Of a DNA stretch of 20,530 nucleotides, positions 9,370-18,884 are shown piece by piece. Source of the DNA: Seison nebaliae. Its lineage: Eukaryota; Rotifera; Pararotatoria; Seisonacea; Seisonidae. The DNA lies in NCBI GenBank assembly GCA_023231475.1, contig JALJEE010000783.1:1-20530 (forward strand), given 5' to 3'. The position numbers and the translations under genes are program-made. The notes beneath the pieces are model-generated. The model did no database searches. It was not told the DNA's origin and saw only the letters and a program-made list of their open reading frames with translations. The first letter of the stretch is position 1. Each line of letters opens with the position of its first letter.

Positions 9370-11728
9370 ATGAAGATTGATAGTAAAAAGAAAAAATGCG
9401 GAGCCGATGCGACTGTGGAAGCTGATAAAAGTTGGTGCATTTATCGTGTTCATGATTCCTGTATACGGATTCTCCGTGCATTATTATGATGACATTTTTC
9501 TTTAATTGAAGTCTAAATGATCGACAAAAAATGTTGTAATGAGTCTGAATTCCTATCATATTGAATACTATTTAAAATATTTCTTTTTTTTTCCTTCTAA
9601 TGATATTCCATTTCTTTTATCATAGAGAATTTAAAGAAAACCGGTCAAAAGCATCCGCTTGATCGATTAATAAAGGAAACGAAAGATTTTGAGAATGTTA
9701 ATTTTCATTATTCTAAATACATAATATCTTTTACTTCAAAATTATCGTTCTGTTTCGTAGAGTTTGGAAAGTGAATTGGAAGATGAGAAGTATTATAAAT
9801 TAAATAAAATTATTTCCAGAAATACAGTCGATGAAGTTGACCAAATTTTGAAAATAAAAAATTTTTCATATTTTCTGAAAGGAAATTGGAGATAATAATG
9901 TGAAGAGTTTTTCGGAAAAGACTCGTCGAATTATCAAAAACAAAAAATTGAAATTGGCAAATGATTTAACAACCAGATATGCAATGGTAACAGATGATAT
10001 CAATTTGGAGGGAAATGATGAATTTGAAATGGAATCGTTGACGGAGTATGGTAAAGTAAAAGGTTAGAATACCATTTTCTGATATCATTAATCGGTTTAC
10101 TTTTAATGGTCAGATAGAAAGCAAAGAAAGATATGAAAGAGATAAAAGTGATTGTGTCAATCAAAGAGAAATCATTCATCATAATGATTTATTAACATCT
10201 GAAAAAAAATTTCAATTGAAACTTACCGAATTTTCTCCTTATCAAATTGATTATACGAGAAATGGACGGTTAACCTCCTTTCTTCTAAGTTCAAATATTT
10301 CTTATCTAATATTAGGTATTTATTATTGGGAGGAGAAAAAGGACATATTGCCTCAATAGATTGGCAAACAAAAAAATTGATAACTGAATTTCAGATCAAT
10401 GAACGACTTCATTCAATCAAGTAATTTTGACCTTGTTTGGTGAGAGATAATAAAATTTTTTTGATTTTCCAGATGGTTAAATAATGAGAATTTATATGCA
10501 ATTGGTCAACATCGATGGTTACATATTTATGATAATCAGGGCATAGAAATACATTGCCATAAACCGATAGGTCAAGTGGTTGATATGGCTTATTTGCCAT
10601 ATCATTTCTTATTGAATACAATCAATTCAAATGGATGTCTCCATTGGTATGATGTTTCATTAAGTACGATTGTTCAACATCGTTCCATTCCTAAAATGGG
10701 TTACTCGTCATTTACTGTCAATCCATCAAATGGTATTAGTGTCGTTGGGGGGAAGAGTGGAGCAGTACGAATGTATTCTCCAAATCAGAAAGGAGAATTA
10801 CTCTCAATTTTATGTCATCATTCGTCAATAAATCAATTATGTATCGATGTTAATGGAAGATATTTGATAACAACAGGAAATGATCGTTTGATGAAAGTGT
10901 GGGATATGAGAATGAATCGAAATTACAAAGAAGTAAATTCTATTCGAACAATATCTATAATTAATTCCCTCGACATCTCTCAAGAGAACCAAATCGCTTC
11001 TTCTTACGACAATCGTGTACAGGTTTTTCTTCTCCATTGATATATGACTGATGCTCTGACCGATTATTTATTGTAAAGATTTTTGATAATAAAATATGGA
11101 ATACGGGATTGAATGATAATGAATTTATTAAAAATGATCCCCATATCTCCCAACTTCACAAATTAGGACCGAAAGAAAAAATTAGAAATTTAAAATTTTG
11201 TCCGTATGAAGACGTGTTGGGAATTGGAAATACTTCCGGATTCTCCTCAATCTTAGCACCGGCTTCATCTCATGCTCATTTTGACGGATTAGAAGTTAAT
11301 CCTTATCAATCAAAGAAACATCGTCAAAACGGTGAAGTAAAAAATTTGCTGGAGAAGGTTTTTGTCTCATATATATTTTCTCTTTTCCTATTTCTCATTT
11401 CCTTTGTAGATTCCAATTGATTTAATTACCTTAAATCCTAGGGAGATAACTGAGGTCAATATTAAATCGGCACTCGAAACGTATGAAGAAAATATGAAGA
11501 CTTTGGGGAAGAAACAACATAAAGTCGATTTTACTCCAAAAAGAAGAATGAAAGGAAGATCGAAAAGTGGTAAAATAGAAAAACGAAAGAATGAAATGAA
11601 AATGAAACACAGAAAAGTTAATATCTTGCATTCATACGTCTGTCTAGGTAATCTGATTTTTAAATAATTTGCAGGAATTTTTACAGAAATCCGATGAAGC
11701 CAAAAAGAAACTGGGCATAAGAAATTAA
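9370..11728 (+). CDS. WDR46: WDR46/UTP7-like SSU-processome WD40 protein
   Basis: Ten exons: 9370-9430, 9626-9696, 9761-9835, 9882-10055, 10114-10268, 10316-10420, 10473-11022, 11079-11357, 11410-11616 and 11675-11728; 576 residues, close to human WDR46 and yeast Utp7. Introns are 195, 64, 46, 58, 47, 52, 56, 52 and 58 nt. Diagnostic family text: FQLKLTEF-PY-IDYTRNGR, LLLGGEKGHIASIDW, EIHCHKPIGQV, then WD repeats such as GRYLITTGNDRLMKVWDMR. The BING4CT region follows: KIRNLKFCPYEDVLGIG, HFDGLEVNPYQSKKHRQ and VKNLLEKIPIDLITLNP. The C-terminus is Lys/Arg-rich. Known role: WDR46/Utp7 scaffolds the nucleolar small-subunit processome and is needed for early 18S rRNA processing. The N-terminal exons are less conserved; the start at 9370 is the ATG whose short Lys-rich exon splices in phase onto the recognised frame. 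The donor of exon 4 has alternatives (10051, 10063), and 10056 keeps phase. Confidence 0.93.
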
Positions 11729-11831
11729 TCTAATTTTTCTTTTGTATATTATGATTATTTGGAAATGATGTAGATATCGATATAATGGAGATATCAGAAT
11801 CAAATTAATTCCAGTTTATCTTAAAATTATA

Positions 11832-11837
11832 AATAAA
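11832..11837 (+). terminator. Poly(A) signal of the WDR46 gene
   Basis: AATAAA 104 bases after the TAA stop, the first canonical hexamer downstream on the plus strand. Position is the only support. Confidence 0.45.
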
Positions 11838-12434
11838 TTTCGAAAAAAAACAAATTAGAAAAGTCTGTCACTCTAGTTATCATTAATATTCAGTATCATT
11901 AGCATATTGTGATGATCTAGTCTTCAACATTCAATAATAACAATTTGCATCATGATTATGAGTTGTCATTAAATTCCTATTACTAATCGAAAAGAATACC
12001 AAAATTCTATCAAGCTGATAAGAAAAAACAATTCTTTGTTTCCATTCCAAATACTATTTGCATATTAAAAGTACTATTAGTCGAAAGACGAGATGAATAA
12101 GAAAAATTTCAACTCTATTTATGGTTTGGGTTAATTTTGCTTCCTTCCAGATGAAATGAAAAAAAAGTTTCTTTATTTATAATGGTCACTTTGTATAATA
12201 GTGTTTGTATAATTAAAGTATATTCTATAGCCCTAATACTATAGGGGATTTGAAAGATAATATTTACTGCTCTTAATAAGATCCAAAAAGTAATACCATA
12301 TTAAGCAACTGAACAAAATTCATTCATCCATTTAGAGTATGTTACTTTTTATTATTCTGTGAAAAAAATTGCTTTTTCCATGTCTCCAAAGAGAGTTTTA
12401 GAACGAATTTTATTTTAAAGTAAACAGAAAATGA

Positions 12435-13132
12435 ATACTGAATAAATTTAACGAAGAAAAGAAAGAAAAACTTTCAGAATTTCTATTAAATCCTTCTATA
12501 AAACGGAAACTTCATTTACACATAGTGCGACCTACGATAGATTTACATACCGTAATAGATCAGATAAATTACTTTTAGTCTAATAGAAAAAATGCACTGC
12601 ATTTCCTGTCCGACAACTGCTGAACAAGAGATTTCAAATTCTCGAAAAAAGGTAAAGAATAAAACTTCAGAAACATACCATTTTATGACTGAAGGATAGA
12701 TTGTAACCTTACATAATAATTTCATATACGTTACATAAAATATTTACAGACTTCTCAAGCGTCTATTCATTTTTTGGACATTTTTCAACTGTCTATTAAC
12801 TTTTCAGACCGTGGTAAAACTAACAGTAAGTAATGAATAATGTATAAAAAATATTTTCATCATCGTGTTTTTACGAAGTTTAAATCATTTATAAAATTTA
12901 AATGAAAAATTATATTATTCAATATAATTTCAATTATAAAGTTTCCTTTTCAATAAAAAATGAAGACACATTTCTTTTTTAAAAATTCATTATTTCCTAC
13001 TTAATATTATCGGATAATCCCTTTCCTTTTTCTCAGCTTTTAGAAACTCATTTGATACATACATTTGAAGTATTAAAGAGCTCGGTCAGATTGAGTTTTA
13101 GTCTCATGTTTTATTGGTTTATAAGTAGATAA
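12435..13132 (+). CDS. Weak candidate: unrecognised spliced open frame
   Basis: Four open pieces join in phase at plausible splice sites: 12435-12551 (GT at 12552), 12587-12655, 12750-12825 (good TTTACAG acceptor, good GTAAGT donor) and 13037-13132, which has a strong CCTTTTTCTCAG acceptor and ends in TAA. The introns would be 35, 94 and 211 nt; the first is shorter than any other intron here. The translation contains KRKLHLHIVRPTIDLHT, then a hydrophobic stretch RLFIFWTFFNCLL, and ends MFYWFISR. No start codon is found in frame and no family is recognised. AT-rich DNA easily yields such hydrophobic frames, so chance is the main alternative. Confidence 0.18.
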
Positions 13133-13503
13133 TTTCCCACATTTATTTCATTTAGATCAATTATTTTATGGAAAATACTGATATTATAAAACAATATTTT
13201 AATACTTATTAGTAGGAGATATAGAAATATAACTGACCATCAATCATTATCTTAAATATAATATTCTATAATATCTTAAGAATCATAAATCTTAATTCCT
13301 GTTATTTATTTCAAATCTTAATAATAAAAATGTCTTGCCATCGGATTGTTAAATAGTCACTAATCTAAACTACAATAATAATAATTATATACAATAATCC
13401 AATAAAAGGGTCCAAGTAATAATTAACCAAATGTCTATACCAGGAATGGCAATAAGAATTTTTCATTTGGATTTTTTATTTGTATAAGGGTTATACGAGT
13501 CTA

Positions 13504-13570
13504 GGACATAAGAGCCGCGAGACAAAAGATCCATGGACAAAAGAGCCACGGACAAAAGAGCCACGCAGAC
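13504..13570 (+). repeat. Left terminal inverted repeat of the MULE, built of tandem units
   Basis: It consists of four consecutive 15-17 base units of the form GACAAAAGAGCCACG. The outermost is GGACATAAGAGCCGCGA, the second carries two changes (GATCCATG), the third and fourth are identical. The repeat ends in CAGAC. Such subterminal repeats are commonly transposase-binding arrays in DNA transposons; that role is inferred here. Confidence 0.88.
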
Positions 13571-13636
13571 TTTGATTTTCTGGAAATGATTGATTGAAAA
13601 TAAGTAAAACACAGTATAGGACTGTATAGGATTGTC

Positions 13637-14179
13637 ATGTCTGGATCTTTGTTTTCCAAAATTTACAGAGGAATCGAGTCTTATCAGTTTGGAATCAAAC
13701 TATTTCAAGGTAAAAAATATACTGCATTTCTGTTAAGAAATGAATTAATCAATCAAAGAATTAATAATTATCACAACGCTCCGATATCTTGGGATCCGAT
13801 TTTTAATTATTTCCGCCAACAATTCATTGGTTATCGGGATATTCGGAATAATTTGATAAACAATCATTTTCCGATTCATGTTTGGAACAATTTCGAAGCA
13901 ATGCGGAAAAACAGCACTCCTTCAATTACTAATAATATTGCGGAAAGTTTCAATAATTATTTCAATTGAATATCCTCCGGTCAACAGGTAGATATATTCC
14001 GATTCTTGGACAACATCGAAGAAGTTGAAACATACATTGAGATAAGGATTTTGGAAGCAGAAAAGAATAAAAATCCAAAAATGAAGAGAACACGTACTGC
14101 TCGTTTGAACAACTTAATTGACGCATTTGATACGATGGACTTTTCATCGTATTTCGAAGAAATAAAGAAAATTGTATGA
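13637..14179 (+). pseudogene. C-terminal remnant of a MULE transposase
   Basis: The frame opens at ATG 13637 and reads 110 codons to an in-frame TGA at 13967-13969, then stays open in the same frame for 69 more codons to the TGA at 14177-14179. Recognisable C-terminal MULE features are LFSKIYRGIESYQFGI (usually the region after the catalytic core), FPIHVWNNFEAM and TNNIAESFNNYFN, equivalent to the FPxxxWN and RTNNxxEgwH blocks of the family. After the TGA comes a Lys/Glu-rich tail with LDNIEEVETYIE and KRTRTARLNNLIDAFD. The DDE catalytic core and the N-terminal DNA-binding part are absent, removed by the deletion next to the left repeat. The uninterrupted frame beyond the TGA implies the stop is recent. 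Confidence 0.8.
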
Positions 14180-14215
14180 ACTATCTATAATATAGTAAAT
14201 ATCGCATTTTTAGAA

Positions 14216-14283
14216 GTCTGTCTGGCTCCTTTGTCCATGTCTCTTTTGTCCCGTGGCTCTTTTGTCTCGTGGCTCTTATGTCC
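14216..14283 (-). repeat. Right terminal inverted repeat of the MULE
   Basis: As its reverse complement it reads GGACATAAGAGCC, ACGAGACAAAAGAGCC, ACGGGACAAAAGAGAC, ATGGACAAAGGAGCC, AGACAGAC. Its four units follow the left end, with a few substitutions and one extra base. Its outer boundary at 14283 is set by where identity with the left end stops. Confidence 0.88.
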
Positions 14284-15615
14284 TTCTCCCGGTTATATGT
14301 GTATAATTTTTTACTCTCCAACTCCAATAAAACGAAATCCTTATGGCCATCCCTGATCTATACTATCGTGACTATATTTTCGAATACGTCTATTCGAAGA
14401 TGAATCTTTTTTAATATGATTGTTCCGCTACTCCTGAGATTTTAATGATCATTGCAATAAATAAATGAATAAAAGAAATTACTTTTCTATAAAATTAAAA
14501 GAAACTGTATCATCCCTATAATAATATAACAGTTTTTCATTCACTCTATCAAAGATGAGATAAGTATAAATTAAATAAGTACAGGAACTGAGTCTCAACA
14601 AGATACTATTAAGACGGAGAGTAATTTGTGTAAATAAATTATTATGAAAAATGATTTATGTTGCGATGTGAAGAAGCAATAAATGTAGAAGTCTAATAGA
14701 TAATACAAATGATCGTAGAAGTAATGAAATATGATTTAACAAATTTTTCTTTGAAAGATAATTTGATTTTCGAAATAGGAAGACAATAATTAATCTGATA
14801 TTATGTAGCGGGTAAAACACGACCAGTCAACAATACTATATTATCGTTCGTATCCTCCTAAATTAAAGAGAGATGGATGTAAAGAAGAAATGAGTAAATT
14901 TGAGTGTATGAAAATTCGGGTATTGACAAAAAGATAAAAGAGTTTTTTCACCATCAGAAAATAAAAAATGAGTTTAGATTAACTAGGGGGGAGGAGAAAA
15001 TCGATTTTATTCAATGAATGAATTAGTGCAAGATTGAAGGGTGAGGCTAATTTAAGGGTAATAATTCATCAATCAAATTTCATTTATATGTTCATTTATA
15101 TAATGGATCTTCATCTGCTGAAATATTTGTCATTTCTAAAGGAATTAAATCGATATGAAAAAACTGAATCGATTAAATGACAAAACGAATGACGCTCTTA
15201 CCAAACGATGAAGTAGCAGATGCATAAAACATTTTTAACAACAGAAACAAAAACATTTATTTGTTCAATAGATTAATTATAGTTTTTAATAATGATGATC
15301 TTTATACCCGAAATAAGAAATTTAAAGTTGAATGTCATGAGAAAACTATCATTGGATGATGATGGTGAAATATGTCATAGATGTTTATCTTTTAACCGAC
15401 TCTACAACTGATAACTGTATTAATATAATTACGATGGTACGACCTATTTAGTGATAACAATAACAAGAATTATTATTGAAATCAAATAAAATTAATGATT
15501 TTTTTTGGTTTGGTGATAATAATAAGAGAAATTATATGGACAAAAATAAAGTTATAGATAGACAGATAGAAATGAAGGAATAACTAACAATATTGAGAAA
15601 AAATATTTTCGAAAA
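14284..15615. other. Intergenic region between the MULE and the p180-like gene
   Basis: I find no gene, RNA or repeat family here. It is AT-rich with scattered short open frames of no recognisable content. It contains the 3' flank of the minus-strand gene that ends at 15616. Confidence 0.5.
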
Positions 15616-18181
15616 TTAACTAACATCGTTCAAATGATTCATGTTTCCATTTTCATTACTATTAGTATTATTGTTATAACCACTCTTTTCAACAATCTAA
15701 AATGAAGACAAAATAATAAAAATTTGAAGAATTTTAATTAATCTTAATGAATTAACATCTTGTAATTGCTTGTTATCTTTAATCGCTTCATCTAATCTTG
15801 CACGTAGTTTAACCATTTCAATGGTGACAGAGTTATCCAATTTGGGTAATTCTTGCGCCTAACGAATAGAAAATTTGGGGAGTTATTAGAAAATTCAGTT
15901 AAAATTTAAACAATCAATGCGTTCTTTTCCGTTAATTTTTCACAACGATGTTGCAGTTCTGCGTTTTCTAATTCTAACGATTCTTTCATTTTCTCCAATT
16001 GTGAACGATCTCCACTCAAATTCGTCTATAAAATTCAAATTATAAGTAATTGAACTAATTATAAAAACGAACATTATTTTCATTTAAGTCTCGTAAAACT
16101 TCCTGTAAATCGTCGATGATTTTCTTTAAAAGAAATTTATGAAAATGACATTTCCTTGACAAGAAAAATAAACTTGTTTATCTGCAACATTCTTTTCTTC
16201 TTTTTTTAGAGCATCTGTAGTTTGATAACTTCGATCTCTTAATTCCTTCGGAAATTTCCTCAAATACTTCAAAAATTAAAGAAAAAAGAAACTTTATTCT
16301 TGTCGTCTAATTTCGTCAAATTCTCTTTTGAAATTACCAATAATTGATTAAGTTCCTTAATTTCTTCATTGAATTTCTACGAAATAATAAAATAAATTAA
16401 ACTATTTAAATTACGAACGGTATTCGTGAATATTGCTTCTTCTTCCATTACCGCATTAATTTTCTTCAATTCCTCTAATTTATCAGATTTCGGCACTTTC
16501 TCTTTCAGATCTTCAAGTTCTTCACTCAATTTCTAAGAAAATTAATCAATTTAATTACATAAAAATTCAAATGGAAAACTTGTTTCTCCTTCTCCAGTTC
16601 TCCCATTTTAACTTCAGTATTATATTTCTCTTGTTGTAGTTCGTCAAAAGTTGTTCCCATTTGTTCCAACTGACTCTTCATGTTCGATATATTTGCGTCA
16701 TGCATTTGTTTTATCTGTTCACAATTCTTTTGTGCCAATCGGAGATCATTTGTTGCCAACTTAAATATGTGGAAATTGATAATTGAGAGAAAGATTATGA
16801 AAATTATTCAACTGCTTTCCAAAATTGAAATAACTTCAAATTTCTGTTCAGATCGTTCTTTATCCGAAGTTAATTGACAAATTTTACTTTCATGAAGACG
16901 TTGAAGTTTTGCCACAATTTCATCTTGTGATTTTTTGGCATTACCTACTTGAGTTTGTTGCTGATCCATCATATTTTTCATTGATCGATTCTCAGATTCT
17001 AATTCTAACATCTTCTTCTTATACAATGCTAATTCCATATCCGACTTATTCTTCTCCGTAAAAATCAACTGAAGAATTGGAAAAATGAGATTTTAAATTA
17101 ATATATCGTTTGTCAAACTTCCTTATCGTTCGACAATTTTCGAAGTTGCTCTTCTAAAAGTTCTTTATTCTTGTTATTCTTCGATTGTTCAGAGGTCGTT
17201 TGTCGAATACGTTCAATGAAAAGTTGCTAAAATTTTAAAAGAAATTTTTTTTTTCAAATAAAATTTCTTCTAATAATAATAGGCACTAACAGTACTTTCT
17301 TTCAAAGAATTAATTTCCTGATTTGCTACTTCTAATTGTTTACGCAATTTCTCGACTTCACCTCCTTCGGATTGTGGTGGGACAGATGGTGTTGTTACCG
17401 GTTTTGGTACTTCTACAATTTTTGGAATTAAATTCTCTTTCAATTCATTTTGTTCCAATTTTAATGACTCAATCTTCTTCTCCAATTCAGTAATTGTCGA
17501 TTTCATATTCTTCTCATTCTCCAACAAATCTTCATTCTTTTTCTCAACTTCAGCCAACAACAATTTATAAACGTCGATCTGATTTGAAACGACTGGTAAT
17601 TTCTTCGGTTCAACAACTTTAGGTTTCTCTTTGACAACTTCCACTTTATCTTTTACTGGAATTGCTTCTTGTTTAATCGGTACTTCGACTTTCTTCGAAA
17701 CTTCTACTTTCTCTATTTTCTTCTCTTCAACTTCTTTCTTCTTTGGAATCTCTTCTTTTTGAATAGAAACATTCGATTCTTTTCGAGGTTGTTGTTGTTG
17801 TTGCTTCTTCTTATTCTTCTTTTTGTCAATATTTCCAATTTGTTTCGTAACTTGACCTTTCGCATCTACCACAATTTGTTCCAACGAATCCAAATCGATA
17901 CTCGCCGGAATATCAGAATCATAATCGATTTTCTTATTTTTACGTTTTCTCAATTTCTTTTGATTCTTCGTTGGAACTTCTTCGAGGAGAACAGGTCCGG
18001 TCGCTTTCGTATTCTTCTTTTTCACTTTCTTCTCTTTGTTCTTCGTTTTTTTGGAATTCACCAATTCGTCCTGAGTTTCAATTCGCAATTCAGGCGGTTT
18101 CATCGTATAAGTGAATGTCAGGTATAGAACGACAACGATGAGGAATAGGATTAAAATGGGAACAATGATTTGGAAAGCCAT
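15616..18181 (-). CDS. RRBP1 (p180)/kinectin-like ER membrane coiled-coil protein
   Basis: Eleven minus-strand exons: 17291-18181, 17119-17226, 16835-17068, 16580-16759, 16419-16532, 16293-16376, 16174-16245, 16073-16123, 15912-16025, 15757-15858, 15616-15696; 676 residues. Introns are 64, 50, 75, 47, 42, 47, 50, 47, 53 and 60 nt, every one in phase 0. The first ATG of the frame starts a single N-terminal membrane anchor at about residues 5-26 (IIVPILILFLIVVVLYL), followed by TFTYTMK, like the TFSMK after the anchor of p180. Next come Lys-rich segments, a five-Gln run (KKKQQQQQPRKE), a Lys/Glu/Val/Pro-rich linker and, from about residue 235 on, a long heptad coiled coil to a short Asn-rich C-terminus. 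Known role: p180 and kinectin anchor in the ER and bind ribosomes, mRNA or microtubule motors. Coiled coils resemble many proteins, so the family rests mainly on the N-terminus and layout. An alternative acceptor at 16267 would make a 26-nt intron. Confidence 0.82.
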
Positions 18182-18884
18182 GTCTAATGAATATATTTTG
18201 GATAAACGTTTGGTTTTGAGGAAGGGGAAGAGGAAAAGAATCTGATTTGATTGAAAGAGTGTGAAAAAAATGAGAATTTTTGTTTGTAAAGAAAAAAATG
18301 AAGGAGAATGTGGAGGAGACACTAGAGCAGATGTTGTAAAGACAAAATTTCACAACAGAAACTTTTAAAAAAACACAAATGAAAATGGAGTAACTGACTA
18401 GATTTTGAATCTGATTTTCTTCTACAGAAACTCGAACAAACGTCAACGTCATCATTAAAAAAATGGAAAGACGAAATTTTAAAGATTTTCTATTCTGCTC
18501 AACAAGTGTCGAAGATCAGAATAAAGGAAGACAAAGACGTTGCAAATATGGAGAAAATGTTTTTATTAAAAAAAGACACATCATTCATTATCATTATTGT
18601 GTTAAAATGAAAAGTAGCTATATTTAAAGGCTTCACTCGACTAATATTCACATAGATTCCTTCCCATTTTAACCATTGTAATTGGAAGAGACGAAAAATG
18701 GAAATATAAGAATAATTCTTAAAATATTCATTTCGAAAATGTGAGCTTAAGACGCGTGGGCATGTGCCACTTGGTAAAATAAAATCATTTTAATTCTGTT
18801 CCTTCCATCACTTACTGTATCGTTCACATGACTTATGTATATACATAAAAAGTAAGAATTTGAGTTAAAAGAAATATTTATTAT
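18182..18884. other. Upstream region of the p180-like gene
   Basis: It should contain the promoter and 5' UTR of the gene starting at 18181. On the minus strand a tandem ATGATG at 18450-18455 opens a 121-codon frame that overlaps the real start in another frame; if the transcript reaches that far it is an upstream ORF. On the plus strand a 54-codon frame runs from ATG 18462 to 18626 with no recognisable content; I do not call it a gene. TTTATT at 18877-18882 is a minus-strand AATAAA directly after the stop of the next gene and probably its poly(A) signal. Confidence 0.45.

Larger units (their letters stand above)
11729..13503. other. Intergenic region between WDR46 and the MULE element
   Basis: Apart from the WDR46 3' end and the weak spliced candidate at 12435-13132, I recognise nothing in this 1.8 kb. 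No tRNA-like cloverleaf, no repeated array and no long open frame is visible. The last 60 bases before the MULE include GGTTATA at 13489-13495, which recurs just beyond the right end of the element. Confidence 0.5.
13504..14283 (+). mobile_element. Deleted MULE-type DNA transposon (about 780 bp)
   Basis: The element is bounded by 67-68 bp terminal inverted repeats, both beginning GGACATAAGAGCC and both ending inwards with CAGAC. It contains only the C-terminal part of a MULE (Mutator-like, MULE/FLYWCH-associated) transposase, so it is non-autonomous and would need a full transposase elsewhere. The repeats are still very alike, suggesting moderate age. A clean target-site duplication is not visible at the outer ends. 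GGTTATA stands 8 bases before the left end and 7 bases after the right end, so either the true ends lie a little further out or this is chance. Confidence 0.85.

Noticed and set aside
17669-18127. 152-codon plus-strand frame opposite the p180-like exon 1
   Set aside because: It is the antisense shadow of Lys/Glu-rich codons, giving Phe/Leu/Arg runs, and has no independent support.
17270-18322. A longer N-terminus for the p180-like protein starting near 18322
   Set aside because: There is no ATG in that frame before 18181; the upstream codon would be GTG, which is not a normal animal start, and the membrane anchor sits correctly after 18181.
18462-18626. 54-codon plus-strand frame between two minus-strand genes
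   Set aside because: No recognisable content, no conserved signal and it lies in the likely promoter of the p180-like gene.
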